A stretch of DNA of 64,000 bases from Pimelobacter simplex (GCF_900114845.1 NZ_FOUK01000003.1:777086-841085); one strand, 5' to 3'. Counted from the stretch's first letter, positions 42,837 to 51,456 are shown. Numbers and translations are program-made. The notes: generated by a model from the sequence alone, not told the origin.

Positions 42837-43742
42837 ATGTCGTGGATGAAGGTCGACGATCGACTTCACGCCCACCGCAAGACCCGCATCCTTCTCCGCA
42901 GCAATCCCGACGGCGTCCTGCGGGACGCCGCCCCCATGGGCCTCTGGGTCCTCGCCGGGTCCTGGGCCGGCCAGAACGACACCACCGGCTGGATCCCCGT
43001 CGACGAGCTCGAGCGGTTCGACGACAACTGGAAGGGGCACGCCGAGCGGCTAGTCGCGGCCGACTTCTGGTGGCCCGAGGAGCGCAGCGGCGAGGCCGGC
43101 TACGCGTTCATCGACTGGACCGACTGGAACATCAGCAAGGACCGCCAGTCCGAGGACGGGAAGTACGGCAACCACGTCAAGTGGCACGTCAAGCGCGGCA
43201 TCGTGAAGCCGGGCTGTGAGTTCTGCCCCGAGGACCCCGAATCGGGTAGCGACTCGCCCCCCGATTCGGGGGCGATATCGGGGGCCGATCGGGTAGGCGA
43301 TTCGGGTTTATCGCCTACCCCGACCCGACCCGAACCCGACCCGAACCCGAAAACCCCTTTACGTCCGAAGTCCGAAAACGAACGGGAAGACGTCGAGCGG
43401 ATCTGCCAGCACCTCGCCGACCGCATCGAGGCCAACGGCTCCAAGCGCCCCGCCATCGTCAAGGGCTGGCGCACCTCCGCCCGGCTCCTCCTCGACCGCG
43501 ACGGGCGCACCGAGGAGCAGGTGCACCGCGCCATCGACTGGTGCCAAGACCACGACTTCTGGCGCAGCAACATCCTCTCGATGCCGAAGCTGCGCGAGAA
43601 GTACGACCAGATCCGCCTCCAGGCCCAGCAGGGCCAGGCCGGCAACGTCATCCCCTACCCCACCGATCGGCCGCCCGCCGCCGGCGAGATCGCCCACGAC
43701 GGCAGCCTCCTGCCGCCACTGCCGAAGGGAGTCTTCGAATGA
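42837..43742 (+). CDS. Phage replication initiator/replisome organiser-like protein
   Basis: A 301-residue protein in three parts. An N-terminal domain of about 120 residues (WMKVDDRLHAHRKTRILLRS, GLWVLAGSWAGQN, YAFIDWTDWN) is typical of phage replication proteins upstream of helicases. The central 55 residues are a Pro/Asp/Ser linker encoded by repeats (see 43236-43360). The C-terminus is helical (ERICQHLADRIEANGSKRP, TEEQVHRAIDWCQDHDFWRSNILSMPKLREKYDQI), like the DNA-binding/helicase-loading ends of such proteins. The layout matches lambda O. AAGGAG precedes ATG 42837. The stop overlaps the helicase start. Confidence 0.72.
   Translation: MSWMKVDDRLHAHRKTRILLRSNPDGVLRDAAPMGLWVLAGSWAGQNDTTGWIPVDELERFDDNWKGHAERLVAADFWWPEERSGEAGYAFIDWTDWNISKDRQSEDGKYGNHVKWHVKRGIVKPGCEFCPEDPESGSDSPPDSGAISGADRVGDSGLSPTPTRPEPDPNPKTPLRPKSENEREDVERICQHLADRIEANGSKRPAIVKGWRTSARLLLDRDGRTEEQVHRAIDWCQDHDFWRSNILSMPKLREKYDQIRLQAQQGQAGNVIPYPTDRPPAAGEIAHDGSLLPPLPKGVFE
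43236..43360. other. Candidate prophage replication origin inside the initiator gene
   Basis: Repeats lie in the linker part of the initiator gene: CCCGAATCGGG; CCCCCGATTCGGGGG; CGATATCG; an 11-bp inverted repeat GGGTAGGCGAT/ATCGCCTACCC with an 8-base loop (43291-43320); and two direct copies of CCCGACCCGAA (43324-43345) followed by CCCGAAAACCCC and a less GC-rich stretch. Iterons within the initiator gene followed by easily melted DNA is the lambda O arrangement. Origin function is inferred. Confidence 0.6.
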
Positions 43743-44959
43743 CCCAAGACGATGTTCGATCCGACCCCCAGGCCGAGCACGCCCTGCTCGCCGTCTGCAT
43801 GGAGTCCAAGACCGCCCGGGCGAAGGCGCGCAAGGCGGTCATCGGCAGCGACTTCGACAGCCTCGTCAACGAGCGGATCTGGGACGCCATGGGCGCACTC
43901 GATCGAGCCGACAAGGACGTCGACTTCGTCAGCGTCGCCGCGATGTTCCCGGCCGGCACCCCCGAGCACGCCACCGTGCTCACCTTCGTCGGCGCCGCCA
44001 GCATCCCGGACCACGTCGAGACCTACGCCGCGATCGTCCGATCCTGGGCCATCCGCCGCAACGTCAACCGCACCGCCCGCGAGGCCCTCCAGGCGTCCAT
44101 GAGCGAGACCGAAAACCCAGCCCTGCTCGCCGGGAAGTACGCGGCCAAGTTCACCGCGATCCGCGACAGCGGCCAGACCGAGGACGACTTCACCGCGGTC
44201 ACGCTGGCCGAGCTGCTCGCCGAGAAAGACGACGAGCCCGACTGGCTGATACCCGGGCTCCTCGAGCGACGCGACCGGCTGCTGCTCACTGGCGAGGAGG
44301 GCCTCGGCAAGTCGCACCTCCTGCGCCAGTTCGCGGTGCACGCGTCGGCCGGCGCCCACCCGTTCGACTCCATGGTCAGGTTCAAGCCGATCCGGGCCGC
44401 GATCATCGACTGCGAGAACACCAAGGGCCAGGTCCGCCGCAAGCTCCGCGGCACCACCGACTGGGTCCAGCGCTACGTCGGCGACCCGACCCAGAACTTG
44501 ATGGTCGACAACTTGCCGCGCATCGACATCACCCGTGACCGCGACCTGGCCAAGATCCACCACCTCCTCGACACTTGGGCCCCAGACCTCGTCGTCATCG
44601 GCCCGCTCTACCGGCTCTACCCCAAGGCCCTCCAGACCGACGACGACGCCGCCCCCGTGCTCGCCGCCATCGACAGCATCCGCGACCGCGGCATCGCCCT
44701 GCTGATCGAAGCCCACGCCGGTCACTCCGCCGGCAAGGAGGGCAAGCGCGACCTCCGGCCCCGCGGCTCCTCGGCGCTCATGGGCTGGCCCGAGTTCGGC
44801 TTCGGCCTCCGCAGCGTGGCCGCCGGGTACGCCGACTTCGTCCAGTGGCGTGGACCTCGGGAGGAACGCGCCTGGCCCCAGCGCATCAGGAAGGCCGACG
44901 GGTCCCGCTGGCTCCCCCACGGCGACGCCAACGACTACGCAGCAGGGATCGCATCTTGA
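43739..44959 (+). CDS. RepA/DnaB-like replicative helicase
   Basis: A 406-residue protein. Residues 1-120 resemble the DnaB N-terminal domain (QAEHALLAVCMES, VDFVSVAAMF). A RecA-like ATPase follows: Walker A GEEGLGKSH at 185-193, IIDCENT, and Walker B LVVIGPLYRLYP, then EAHAGHSAG and RPRGSSALMGWPEFGFGL. This is the RepA-hexamer/AAA_25 type used as the phage helicase. It starts with ATG overlapping the initiator stop by four bases, so the initiator probably loads it at the origin. Confidence 0.83.
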   Translation: MTQDDVRSDPQAEHALLAVCMESKTARAKARKAVIGSDFDSLVNERIWDAMGALDRADKDVDFVSVAAMFPAGTPEHATVLTFVGAASIPDHVETYAAIVRSWAIRRNVNRTAREALQASMSETENPALLAGKYAAKFTAIRDSGQTEDDFTAVTLAELLAEKDDEPDWLIPGLLERRDRLLLTGEEGLGKSHLLRQFAVHASAGAHPFDSMVRFKPIRAAIIDCENTKGQVRRKLRGTTDWVQRYVGDPTQNLMVDNLPRIDITRDRDLAKIHHLLDTWAPDLVVIGPLYRLYPKALQTDDDAAPVLAAIDSIRDRGIALLIEAHAGHSAGKEGKRDLRPRGSSALMGWPEFGFGLRSVAAGYADFVQWRGPREERAWPQRIRKADGSRWLPHGDANDYAAGIAS

Positions 44960-45615
44960 GCACCGACATCTCCATCACCGACATGGTGGCCCAGCTGACC
45001 CGCCCCTTCCGGAACTCCGAGCCCTACACCGTCGAGAACGCCGGCACGTCGTACACCCAGCGCCACCACGTGGACGCGCCCTCGCTCCTCGACCAGCTCA
45101 ACAACACCCTGCCGTCCATCGGGGGCGCGATCATCGGCAGCGGCAGCGGCCACGCATCCCGGCCGGCCGCGTCCATCGAGGCGATCGACACGTTCATCCA
45201 CATCGACCGCGAGGCTTCCCGCTGGGTCCGCGACCTCGGCGAGGACGACCCCATCAACACAAAGCTGTGCGTCCGGTTGCTCGGCAGCCTCCTGCCCTCG
45301 ACCGAGGTGTGCGGCCCACGTCCCCGACGAGACGGCAACCAGCCCCCCGACTGCTGCGCGCGCCACGCCATCGAGCACGACGTCCGCCGCTGGTGGACCC
45401 AGGCCCGCATCGTCAGCGGTTGGGACGTCGCCGCCTTCAAGCCCCGCAACACCTGCCCGCTCTGCGAGGGACGCGGCACCCTCCGCATCCGGATCAGCGA
45501 CTACCCCGACGTCACCGCGCTGTGCGTGTCCTGCCGCGAGACCTGGGACCCGACCACCATCACCCTGCTCGCCGAGCACGTCAGGCTCGAGAACCAAGAG
45601 GACGATGCGGCCTGA
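44956..45615 (+). CDS. Phage zinc-ribbon protein, unknown
   Basis: A 219-residue protein starting with TTG that overlaps the helicase stop. The C-terminal third has a probable zinc ribbon: CPLCEGRGTLRIRISDYPDVTALCVSC. A middle CCARHAIEHDVRRWWTQARI holds two cysteines and a His. The N-terminus is polar. I cannot assign a role; replication-associated by position. Confidence 0.68.
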   Translation: MSTDISITDMVAQLTRPFRNSEPYTVENAGTSYTQRHHVDAPSLLDQLNNTLPSIGGAIIGSGSGHASRPAASIEAIDTFIHIDREASRWVRDLGEDDPINTKLCVRLLGSLLPSTEVCGPRPRRDGNQPPDCCARHAIEHDVRRWWTQARIVSGWDVAAFKPRNTCPLCEGRGTLRIRISDYPDVTALCVSCRETWDPTTITLLAEHVRLENQEDDAA

Positions 45616-45623
45616 CGACGCGC

Positions 45624-45666
45624 GAACGGGGCGTGCTTGCGACGCCCCCGTTCGGTCGTGCACAAT
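45624..45666 (+). promoter_or_regulatory. Hairpin and promoter-like element between early and late genes
   Basis: GAACGGGGCGT pairs with ACGCCCCCGTTC (one bulged C) at 45624-45653, perhaps terminating the replication operon. TTGCGA (45637-45642) and CACAAT (45661-45666) are 18 bases apart, a plausible late promoter. A second hairpin (CGCCCCG/CGGGGCG, 45700-45723) precedes the HNH start. Confidence 0.4.
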
Positions 45667-45745
45667 TGGTCGCACGGGAGAAGTGTTCCCGCAGCCAGGC
45701 GCCCCGCTCCATCGGACGGGGCGTCCGTCGTACCCGGGGGTGGGC

Positions 45746-46066
45746 ATGAAGGTCTGCCTCGAACCCGGATGCCCCACGCTCACCAACGCCAGCCGCTGCC
45801 CCATCCACGCACGAGCGAAGGACCGGGCGCGCGGCACACGCCAGGCCCGCGGCTACGACAAGCACCACGACCGGCTGCGAGCTGACTACCAGCGACGCAT
45901 GGACGCGGGCGAGCAGTTCATCTGCTGGCGCTGTGCCGAGCAGGGCAAGCCGCACCACGTCGACCCAGCCGACTGGCACCTAGGCCACGACGACCTGAAC
46001 CGCAGCGTCTACCGCGGTCCCGAGTGCCCGCCCGGCAACCTCGCCACCGCTGGACGCTGGGACTGA
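45746..46066 (+). CDS. HNH endonuclease
   Basis: A 106-residue phage HNH protein. The zinc pairs are CLEPGCP with CPIH near the N-terminus, and CWRCAEQG. The HNH core is PHHVDPADWHLGHDDLNRSVYRGPECPPGNLAT. HNH proteins next to terminase genes help cut DNA at cos sites during packaging. The 162 bases between this gene and the small terminase have no gene and would be the usual place for cos, but I cannot identify an end. ATG 45746 was chosen as the first start before the cysteine motif. Confidence 0.83.
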   Translation: MKVCLEPGCPTLTNASRCPIHARAKDRARGTRQARGYDKHHDRLRADYQRRMDAGEQFICWRCAEQGKPHHVDPADWHLGHDDLNRSVYRGPECPPGNLATAGRWD

Positions 46067-46228
46067 GACCCCCACCCGACCCCCCTCGCGGATCGAGGGA
46101 AGAACCGGAAGTCAGGCGTCTCGGAGGTGCGCGGGGTTCAGAGCTTTCGGCGCCACCGCGCCAACCGCTGGGCGAGATGCCCGGCGGGTTGCCTACGCAG
46201 CGAGAGGCTGCGAGGGAGTTGAGGAACC

Positions 46229-46771
46229 ATGACGAAGGGTGGAGCACGCAACCGTTCGGGGCCTGGCAAGGACCCGAACAGCCGCACCTCGGAGCGCCAG
46301 GGCTACACGCTGACCGCGCTTCCGAGCGAGGGCTATGACGGCGAGGTGCCGGACTTCCCGCTGATGACGTTCACGGTCTACCGGTGGGAGTTCGAGGACA
46401 AGCGCCGGTTCCAGGTGCTCGACGCCGAGGCGACCGAGGCGTTCCGCGAGCGCGAGCTCGAGCTGTGGGAGCAGGCGTGGTCCTACCCGCAGGCGTGTGC
46501 CTGGTCGATGGAGCCGTGGCGGTGGAACACGATCGCGATGTGGGTCCGCACCACCGTGGTGTGCGAGTCCAGCGAGGCGACGGCGGCCGACAAGGGCTCG
46601 ATCCACCGGTTCGCCGACCAGATCGGGATGACGCCGGCCGGACTCAAGGAGAACGGCTGGGCGATCGCCCGCAACGAGGTCGGTGACAAGGCTGCCGAGA
46701 AGGCCGCGGAGCAGCGCGAGCCTGCGGAGGGTGACGAGGTCGGTCAGCGCCGGCAGAAGCGGCTGCGCTGA
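46229..46771 (+). CDS. Phage terminase small subunit-like protein
   Basis: A 180-residue protein placed directly before the large terminase, with a TGATG overlap. A basic N-terminus (KGGARNRSGPGKDPNSRTSERQG) precedes FPLMTFTVYRWEFEDKRRFQ and WSYPQACAWSMEPWRWNTIAMWVRTTVVCE, a form common in actinophages. The C-terminus is charged. It should bind the packaging site and regulate the large subunit. Confidence 0.78.
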   Translation: MTKGGARNRSGPGKDPNSRTSERQGYTLTALPSEGYDGEVPDFPLMTFTVYRWEFEDKRRFQVLDAEATEAFRERELELWEQAWSYPQACAWSMEPWRWNTIAMWVRTTVVCESSEATAADKGSIHRFADQIGMTPAGLKENGWAIARNEVGDKAAEKAAEQREPAEGDEVGQRRQKRLR

Positions 46772-47883
46772 TGCTGTCGGAGGGCCCGGGGAAGATCGAC
46801 TTCCCGACGCTGGGCGATCTGGTTGATGAGTGGATCGAGCAGCATTGCGTGATCCCACAGGGGTTCAAGCGGGGGCGCCCGTTCCGTCAGTACGACTGGC
46901 AGTTCTGGTGCACCGCGAACCACTACCGGGTGCGCGAGGACGCGGTCTACGACCCGGAAGACCCGCCGATGAACCAGGCGTTCGTCTACCGGCTGACCCA
47001 GGTCATGGCGCCACAGAAGACCGGCAAGGGTCCGTGGGCTGCGTGCCTGACCTGCGTCTCGGCGGTCGGCCCGGAGCTGTTCGGCGGCTGGGCCAAGCGC
47101 GGCGACGTGTACCGCTGCGATCTCCACGGTTGCTCGTGTGGCTGGTACTACGAGTACGAGGTCGGCGAGCCGATGGGTGTGCGCCATCCCTCGCCGCTGA
47201 TCCAGCTCACGGCCAACAGCCAGGAGCAGGTGAAGACGAACGTGTGGGGCCCACTGAACGCGATGATCCGCCGGCAGGGCTCCCCGCTGGCCGATCTGCT
47301 GCTGCCACGCGGGGAGTTCATGCGGATCGCGGCCGAGGGCACCGACCCGGAGACCGACCGGATCGACATGGTGTCCTCGAGCGCGAAGTCGCGGCTCGGG
47401 AACCCGATCTCGGACTACCTGCACGACGAGTCGGGGCTCTACACCAAGCAGAACGGGATGGTCGAGGTCGCCGACGCTCAGGAGCGCGGCGCGGCGGGCA
47501 TGGGTGGGCGGGGCAAGCAGACCACCAACTGCTACGACCCGGCGATGGAGTCGTTCGCGCAGCTGACCCACGAGGCCGACCTGCCCAACGTGTTCACCTA
47601 CTACCGCAACCCCGACACCAACCCGGACCTGCTGGGCGAGGACGGCAAGCCGCTGCCGTACTCAACGAAGGCGAACCGCCGCAAGATCCACGCCTACGTC
47701 TACGAGGGCTCCGACCACGTGGACCTCGACAGCATCGAGGGCCTCGCGGTCGCCCTGGTGCAGCGCGACCCGGCGCAGGCCGAGCGGTTCTTCGGCAACC
47801 GCATCCGCGCTGGTGGCGGCGCGTGGCTGCCGGACGGGGCATGGACAGCGAGGCGAGCCGATGTGGTTGCCACCGCCGCCTGA
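46771..47883 (+). CDS. Terminase large subunit, N-terminal ATPase part (split)
   Basis: Encodes the packaging ATPase part, 370 residues. Walker-A-like PQKTGKGPW is at 81-89, and Walker B with its catalytic Glu in YLHDESG at 217-220. A Cys cluster (YRCDLHGCSCGWYYEY) follows residue 113. The conserved VQRDPAQAERFFGNRIRAGGGAWL, which normally leads into the nuclease domain, is present, but the frame then ends 20 codons later in an unrelated tail. The nuclease continues at 47861 in the +1 frame. So the gene is split by a frameshift, real or from sequencing. Confidence 0.85.
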   Translation: MLSEGPGKIDFPTLGDLVDEWIEQHCVIPQGFKRGRPFRQYDWQFWCTANHYRVREDAVYDPEDPPMNQAFVYRLTQVMAPQKTGKGPWAACLTCVSAVGPELFGGWAKRGDVYRCDLHGCSCGWYYEYEVGEPMGVRHPSPLIQLTANSQEQVKTNVWGPLNAMIRRQGSPLADLLLPRGEFMRIAAEGTDPETDRIDMVSSSAKSRLGNPISDYLHDESGLYTKQNGMVEVADAQERGAAGMGGRGKQTTNCYDPAMESFAQLTHEADLPNVFTYYRNPDTNPDLLGEDGKPLPYSTKANRRKIHAYVYEGSDHVDLDSIEGLAVALVQRDPAQAERFFGNRIRAGGGAWLPDGAWTARRADVVATAA

Positions 47884-48481
47884 GGGCACCGCCGTTTGTG
47901 GCGGGTTCGACGGCTCGGAGAACAACGACTGGACCGTCATCAAGCTCGAGACCCGCGAGGGCTACCTCTTCACCCCCCGCTACGGTCCGGACCGGCTCCC
48001 GACGATCTGGAAGCCGAGCGACTGGGACAACAAGATCCCCCGCGGCCAGATCCGGGCGGCGTGGGCCGAGATCGTCGAGACCTACGACCTGCTGCGCGCC
48101 TACTGCGACCCCGGGTTCCACGACGAGACCTCCTATGAGACCGAGATCGAGGAGTGGGCCACCGAGTGGCCGCACGTGGACGGCTCGCCGCGGTTCGTGA
48201 CGTTCCCGACGACTTCGGCTCAGCGGATGTATCCCGCGATCCGGCGCTTCGAGGCCGACCTGCAGTGGATCACCCACGACGGCTGTCCGCTGACCGAATC
48301 GGGCATGCGCAACGCCCGCAAGATCATCGCCCGCACTGGCCGCACGTACACCCTCGGCAAGCCGGCCCACCACCAGAAGATCGACACCGCCGTCACGTCG
48401 GTGATCTGCCACGAGGCCGCAGCCGACCAGCGTGCGGCGGGCTGGATCGTCGAGCCCGACTACGCCTCCGTCTCGTACTGA
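47861..48481 (+). CDS. Terminase large subunit, C-terminal RNase-H-like nuclease part (split)
   Basis: The nuclease part, 206 residues, in the +1 frame relative to the ATPase ORF, overlapping it by 23 bases. It begins MWLPPPPEGTAVCGGFDGSENNDWTVI, where the first catalytic Asp sits in GFDGS. Other acidic sites are DPGFHDETSYETEIEEW and HHQKIDTAVTSVICHEAA. In intact relatives this follows GAWL in a single chain. ATG 47861 has a weak GAGGCGA upstream, so separate translation is possible. The frame is open from 47813. Confidence 0.8.
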   Translation: MWLPPPPEGTAVCGGFDGSENNDWTVIKLETREGYLFTPRYGPDRLPTIWKPSDWDNKIPRGQIRAAWAEIVETYDLLRAYCDPGFHDETSYETEIEEWATEWPHVDGSPRFVTFPTTSAQRMYPAIRRFEADLQWITHDGCPLTESGMRNARKIIARTGRTYTLGKPAHHQKIDTAVTSVICHEAAADQRAAGWIVEPDYASVSY

Positions 48482-48520
48482 CCTCGCCCACCCCCTACTA
48501 CGCCAGAAGGAGGCCCTTTG

Positions 48521-49909
48521 ATGGCTGAGCCTGGGACTCCCGACTGGTGGCTGGACCGGCTGTACAAGAAGCTGCGCGAGCGTCAGCCGACGATCAAGAC
48601 GTGGAACGCCTGGTACACCGGCGCCCACCCCGCGCCGCAGGGCTATGCGGACGCCGAGGAACTGTTCCAGCGCCTCCTGGAGACGGTCGGGCTCAACATG
48701 CTCGGCGTCGTCTCGGATGCCCCGCTGGCGCGGATGCGGATCGCCGGGTTCAAGGTCGACGGCAAGCCGAATGACGACATCTGGGACGTCTGGCAGGCCA
48801 ACAACTTCGACCGCGGCTCCCGGCTCGTGCGTCACGAGAAGCACTCGCTCTCAGAGGCATACGTGATGGTCGACCCCAACTCCGGCGTTCCGAAGATGAC
48901 GCCGGAGCACCCCGAGCAGTGCATCGTCGAGTACGCGCCCGGGAGCAGTCGGACTCGGGTTGCCGGCCTGAAGGTGTGGCTCGACGAGACCGCCGTCGGC
49001 GGGCCGCTCATCATGGCGTTCCTCGACCTCGGCAGCGAAGGAGTGTTCACCTACGCCGCCAAGACCCGGGTCTACGCCACTCAAGCCCGCTCGGCGCTGT
49101 CGATGAAGCCGTCCTGGGAACTGCAGGAGCGGGGCACCGGCACGAACTCGCTGGGAGAGGTCGCACTGGTGCCGTTCCCCAACCGGTCCCGGATGCTCGA
49201 CGCTCCCGTGCCGGAGTGGCACCGGGCGCTGCCTGCGCAGAAGCGGCTCAACAAGTCGCTGCTGGACCGGATGGCGATGCAGGACCAGGGCGCGTTCAAG
49301 GCCATGTGGGCCACCGGCCTCAAGATCCCCCGCGACCCGGTCACCAAGGAGCCCGTCGAGGGCTTCGTCAAGGCCGTGAACCGGATGTTCGTCAACGAGA
49401 ACCCCGAGGGCAAGTACGGCCAGCTCCAGGCCGAGGACATCAAGCAGATGCTCGACGCCGTCCGTGACGACGTCATCGACTGCGCCGTGCTGGTGCCGAC
49501 TTCGGCGGACTCGATCATGGGCAAGCTCGTCAACGTCGCCGCCGACGGTCTCAAGCTCGCCCAGTCCTCCGAGGTATCCCGCACTCGCGACCGGATGGCC
49601 GAAGAGGACGACTCGTGGGAGGACGTCAACCGGCTCGTGCTCAAGGCCGCCGGAAAGTCGGTGCCCAACATGAACCGGATGAGCACCGAGTGGCGCAACC
49701 CGGAGTTCGTCACCGACACCGAGCAGGCCAACGCCGCCAAGGTCGCCATCAGCGCCGGGATGCCCGAAGAGGTCGCCTGGGAGCGGTACTTCAACGCCGA
49801 CGGGGACGACGTGAAGGACTGGGCCGAGAAGCGCCAGCGGCAGCTCCTCGACCCGATCACCGCCGCCGTCGCGGACCAGGTGCGCCGCGATGCTGCGGAC
49901 CGCAACTGA
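48521..49909 (+). CDS. Phage portal protein (SPP1 gp6 type)
   Basis: A 462-residue portal that forms the ring through which DNA enters the capsid. Features: DWWLDRLYKKLRERQPTIKTWNAWYTGAHP, LMLETVGLNMLGVVSDAPLARM-like region, RVAGLKVWLDE, RLNKSLLDRMAMQDQGAFKAMW, and a long C-terminal helix. An AAGGAGG motif precedes ATG 48521. The MuF-like gene overlaps its end by 20 bases. Confidence 0.88.
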   Translation: MAEPGTPDWWLDRLYKKLRERQPTIKTWNAWYTGAHPAPQGYADAEELFQRLLETVGLNMLGVVSDAPLARMRIAGFKVDGKPNDDIWDVWQANNFDRGSRLVRHEKHSLSEAYVMVDPNSGVPKMTPEHPEQCIVEYAPGSSRTRVAGLKVWLDETAVGGPLIMAFLDLGSEGVFTYAAKTRVYATQARSALSMKPSWELQERGTGTNSLGEVALVPFPNRSRMLDAPVPEWHRALPAQKRLNKSLLDRMAMQDQGAFKAMWATGLKIPRDPVTKEPVEGFVKAVNRMFVNENPEGKYGQLQAEDIKQMLDAVRDDVIDCAVLVPTSADSIMGKLVNVAADGLKLAQSSEVSRTRDRMAEEDDSWEDVNRLVLKAAGKSVPNMNRMSTEWRNPEFVTDTEQANAAKVAISAGMPEEVAWERYFNADGDDVKDWAEKRQRQLLDPITAAVADQVRRDAADRN

Positions 49910-51263
49910 GCACTACCGCCGCTCCGCGCTGACCGCCCGCTCGGCCGCCCGGGAGGCCCGCCGGGTCCGATCCCGCGGCACCATCGCCGTCGGGACGGTC
50001 GTCGCGAAGTACCAGGTCGCACAGGCCCAGCTCGCCAGCCGCGCTGTGGCCGCGATGCTCGATGAGCAGTCGCTCGACGCCGCCGCGGACGCGCTGCTGA
50101 ACTCGGCCGCGTTCACCACCTCGGTCCAGATGCTCGAGGCGATGCTCGACGAGGCCGGCGACCTCGGCTTCGACCGCCTCGTCGAGTCCCTCGTCCAAGA
50201 CGCAGGCCGGGCAGCCGAAGAGGTCGCCGTGGCGGTCCGCGAGGACATCGGACACGTCCGCTACCTCGACCCGCCCTCGTGCTCACGCTGCGTGGTCCTG
50301 GCTGGCCGGGTCTACCGCTACTCCACCGGGTTCCTGCGCCACCCCGGCTGCGACTGCGTCATGATCCCCACGACGCTCGCCAACCGCGACCTCGTGCAGG
50401 ACCCCGTCGACCTCGCTCGCCGCGGACTCGTCACCGGCCTGTCGAAGGCCGACCGGCGGGCGATCCTCGAGCACGACGCCGACTTCAACCAGGTCGTCAA
50501 CGTCCGCGCGAAGGCCGCTGGACTCAAGGAGTCCGGCCACGTTCTGGCCCGCAACGGCAAGATGACACCCGAGGGCATCTTCCGCGCGGCCGGCGAGGAC
50601 CGCGACGCCCTCGTCGACCTGCTGTCCGACAACGGCTACGTCGACCTGTCCAGCCGCCGACGCACCCCCGCGCCAAGCGCCGACAGCTCCTCAGGAGACG
50701 GGCCACCGCAGCCGCCACGGCCACCGCAGCCGCCTACGCCCGCGCCGGAACCCGAGCCGGGCGACCCGGACTACGTGCGGTACTGGAATGCCCGACAAGC
50801 TGCACTCGAAGGCGAGCAGTTCACCGCCTCTGGCGAGTCGCTCGAGGACGACGAGGTCCGGTTCGCCGAGCGGATGGTCACCGGACTCGGCCAGCGCATC
50901 TCGTGGATTCCGACCGGGTCTAACGGCGCCGACGAGATCGGCACCCTGCCGGCCAACGACTTCGCGTGGCACAGCAGTGCCGAGTTCGACCCATCGCTCC
51001 CGGTCGACCTCCTGGTCGAACACAAGGGCCTGCGTGCGACGACCCCGGTCGATGCCAAGCACATCGCTCGACAGATCGCGAAGGCCACAGCCAAGAACAA
51101 GCGCCGTCCGACAGTCGCGAACGTCGTGGTTGACGTCGGAGACCGCGACGTAGCGCCGGAGGCTCTCGAGGCCCTGCGCGACTACAACCACACCGCGGGC
51201 CGCAAGATCGAGCGCCTGTGGGTCATGAGCCACGGCCGGCTGATCAGGGTCCCGCTGAACTAA
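49890..51263 (+). CDS. MuF-like minor head protein fused to a CdiA-like nuclease toxin domain
   Basis: A 457-residue fusion. Residues 1-165 are MuF-like (phage minor head protein), ending with the metal-type motif CSRCVVLAGRVY and LRHPGCDCVMIP. Residues about 255-295 are a Pro/Ser linker. Residues about 319-457 form a compact domain unlike capsid proteins: EVRFAERMVTGLGQRI, then DFAWHSSAEFDPSLPVDLLVEHKG with a D-x19-ExK spacing, KHIARQIAKATAKNKRRPTVANVVVDVGD, and LWVMSHGRLIRV. It resembles CdiA C-terminal tRNA nucleases and PD-(D/E)XK folds. It is probably a MuF polymorphic toxin, known in temperate phages. No immunity gene is evident. A terminator-like hairpin follows the stop. Confidence 0.8.
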   Translation: MLRTATEHYRRSALTARSAAREARRVRSRGTIAVGTVVAKYQVAQAQLASRAVAAMLDEQSLDAAADALLNSAAFTTSVQMLEAMLDEAGDLGFDRLVESLVQDAGRAAEEVAVAVREDIGHVRYLDPPSCSRCVVLAGRVYRYSTGFLRHPGCDCVMIPTTLANRDLVQDPVDLARRGLVTGLSKADRRAILEHDADFNQVVNVRAKAAGLKESGHVLARNGKMTPEGIFRAAGEDRDALVDLLSDNGYVDLSSRRRTPAPSADSSSGDGPPQPPRPPQPPTPAPEPEPGDPDYVRYWNARQAALEGEQFTASGESLEDDEVRFAERMVTGLGQRISWIPTGSNGADEIGTLPANDFAWHSSAEFDPSLPVDLLVEHKGLRATTPVDAKHIARQIAKATAKNKRRPTVANVVVDVGDRDVAPEALEALRDYNHTAGRKIERLWVMSHGRLIRVPLN

Positions 51264-51265
51264 CA

Positions 51266-51307
51266 AAGCGGGGCGCATCCCCAGTTAACACCGAGGCCGC
51301 CCCGCTT
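51266..51307 (+). terminator. Hairpin after the MuF-toxin gene
   Basis: AAGCGGGGCG and CGCCCCGCTT form a perfect 10-bp stem with a 22-base loop, starting three bases after the stop. No T-tract. It may terminate or attenuate between the MuF gene and scaffold/capsid genes. The rest of the 193-base gap holds no gene I can support. Confidence 0.5.
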
Positions 51308-51456
51308 CACCTTCGAGTGTACGCCGACAGCGCCATCCGGGCCACTGGATCGCCACCGACGCCACTCGACCCTCACCGACTCCCGCCGCGAGACGCGGAC
51401 GGGGCCCACAGGGCTGCTCCGCGAGGGAGCGCCCGCAACCCTCAGGAGAACCCGAG

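Noticed and set aside
46771..48481. Intron or intein splitting the terminase
   Set aside because: The frames overlap by 23 bases and no intervening sequence exists; a one-base shift explains it.
51308..51456. Immunity gene for the MuF toxin
   Set aside because: No open frame with a start and ribosome site fits in the gap; coding possibilities there are short shadows.
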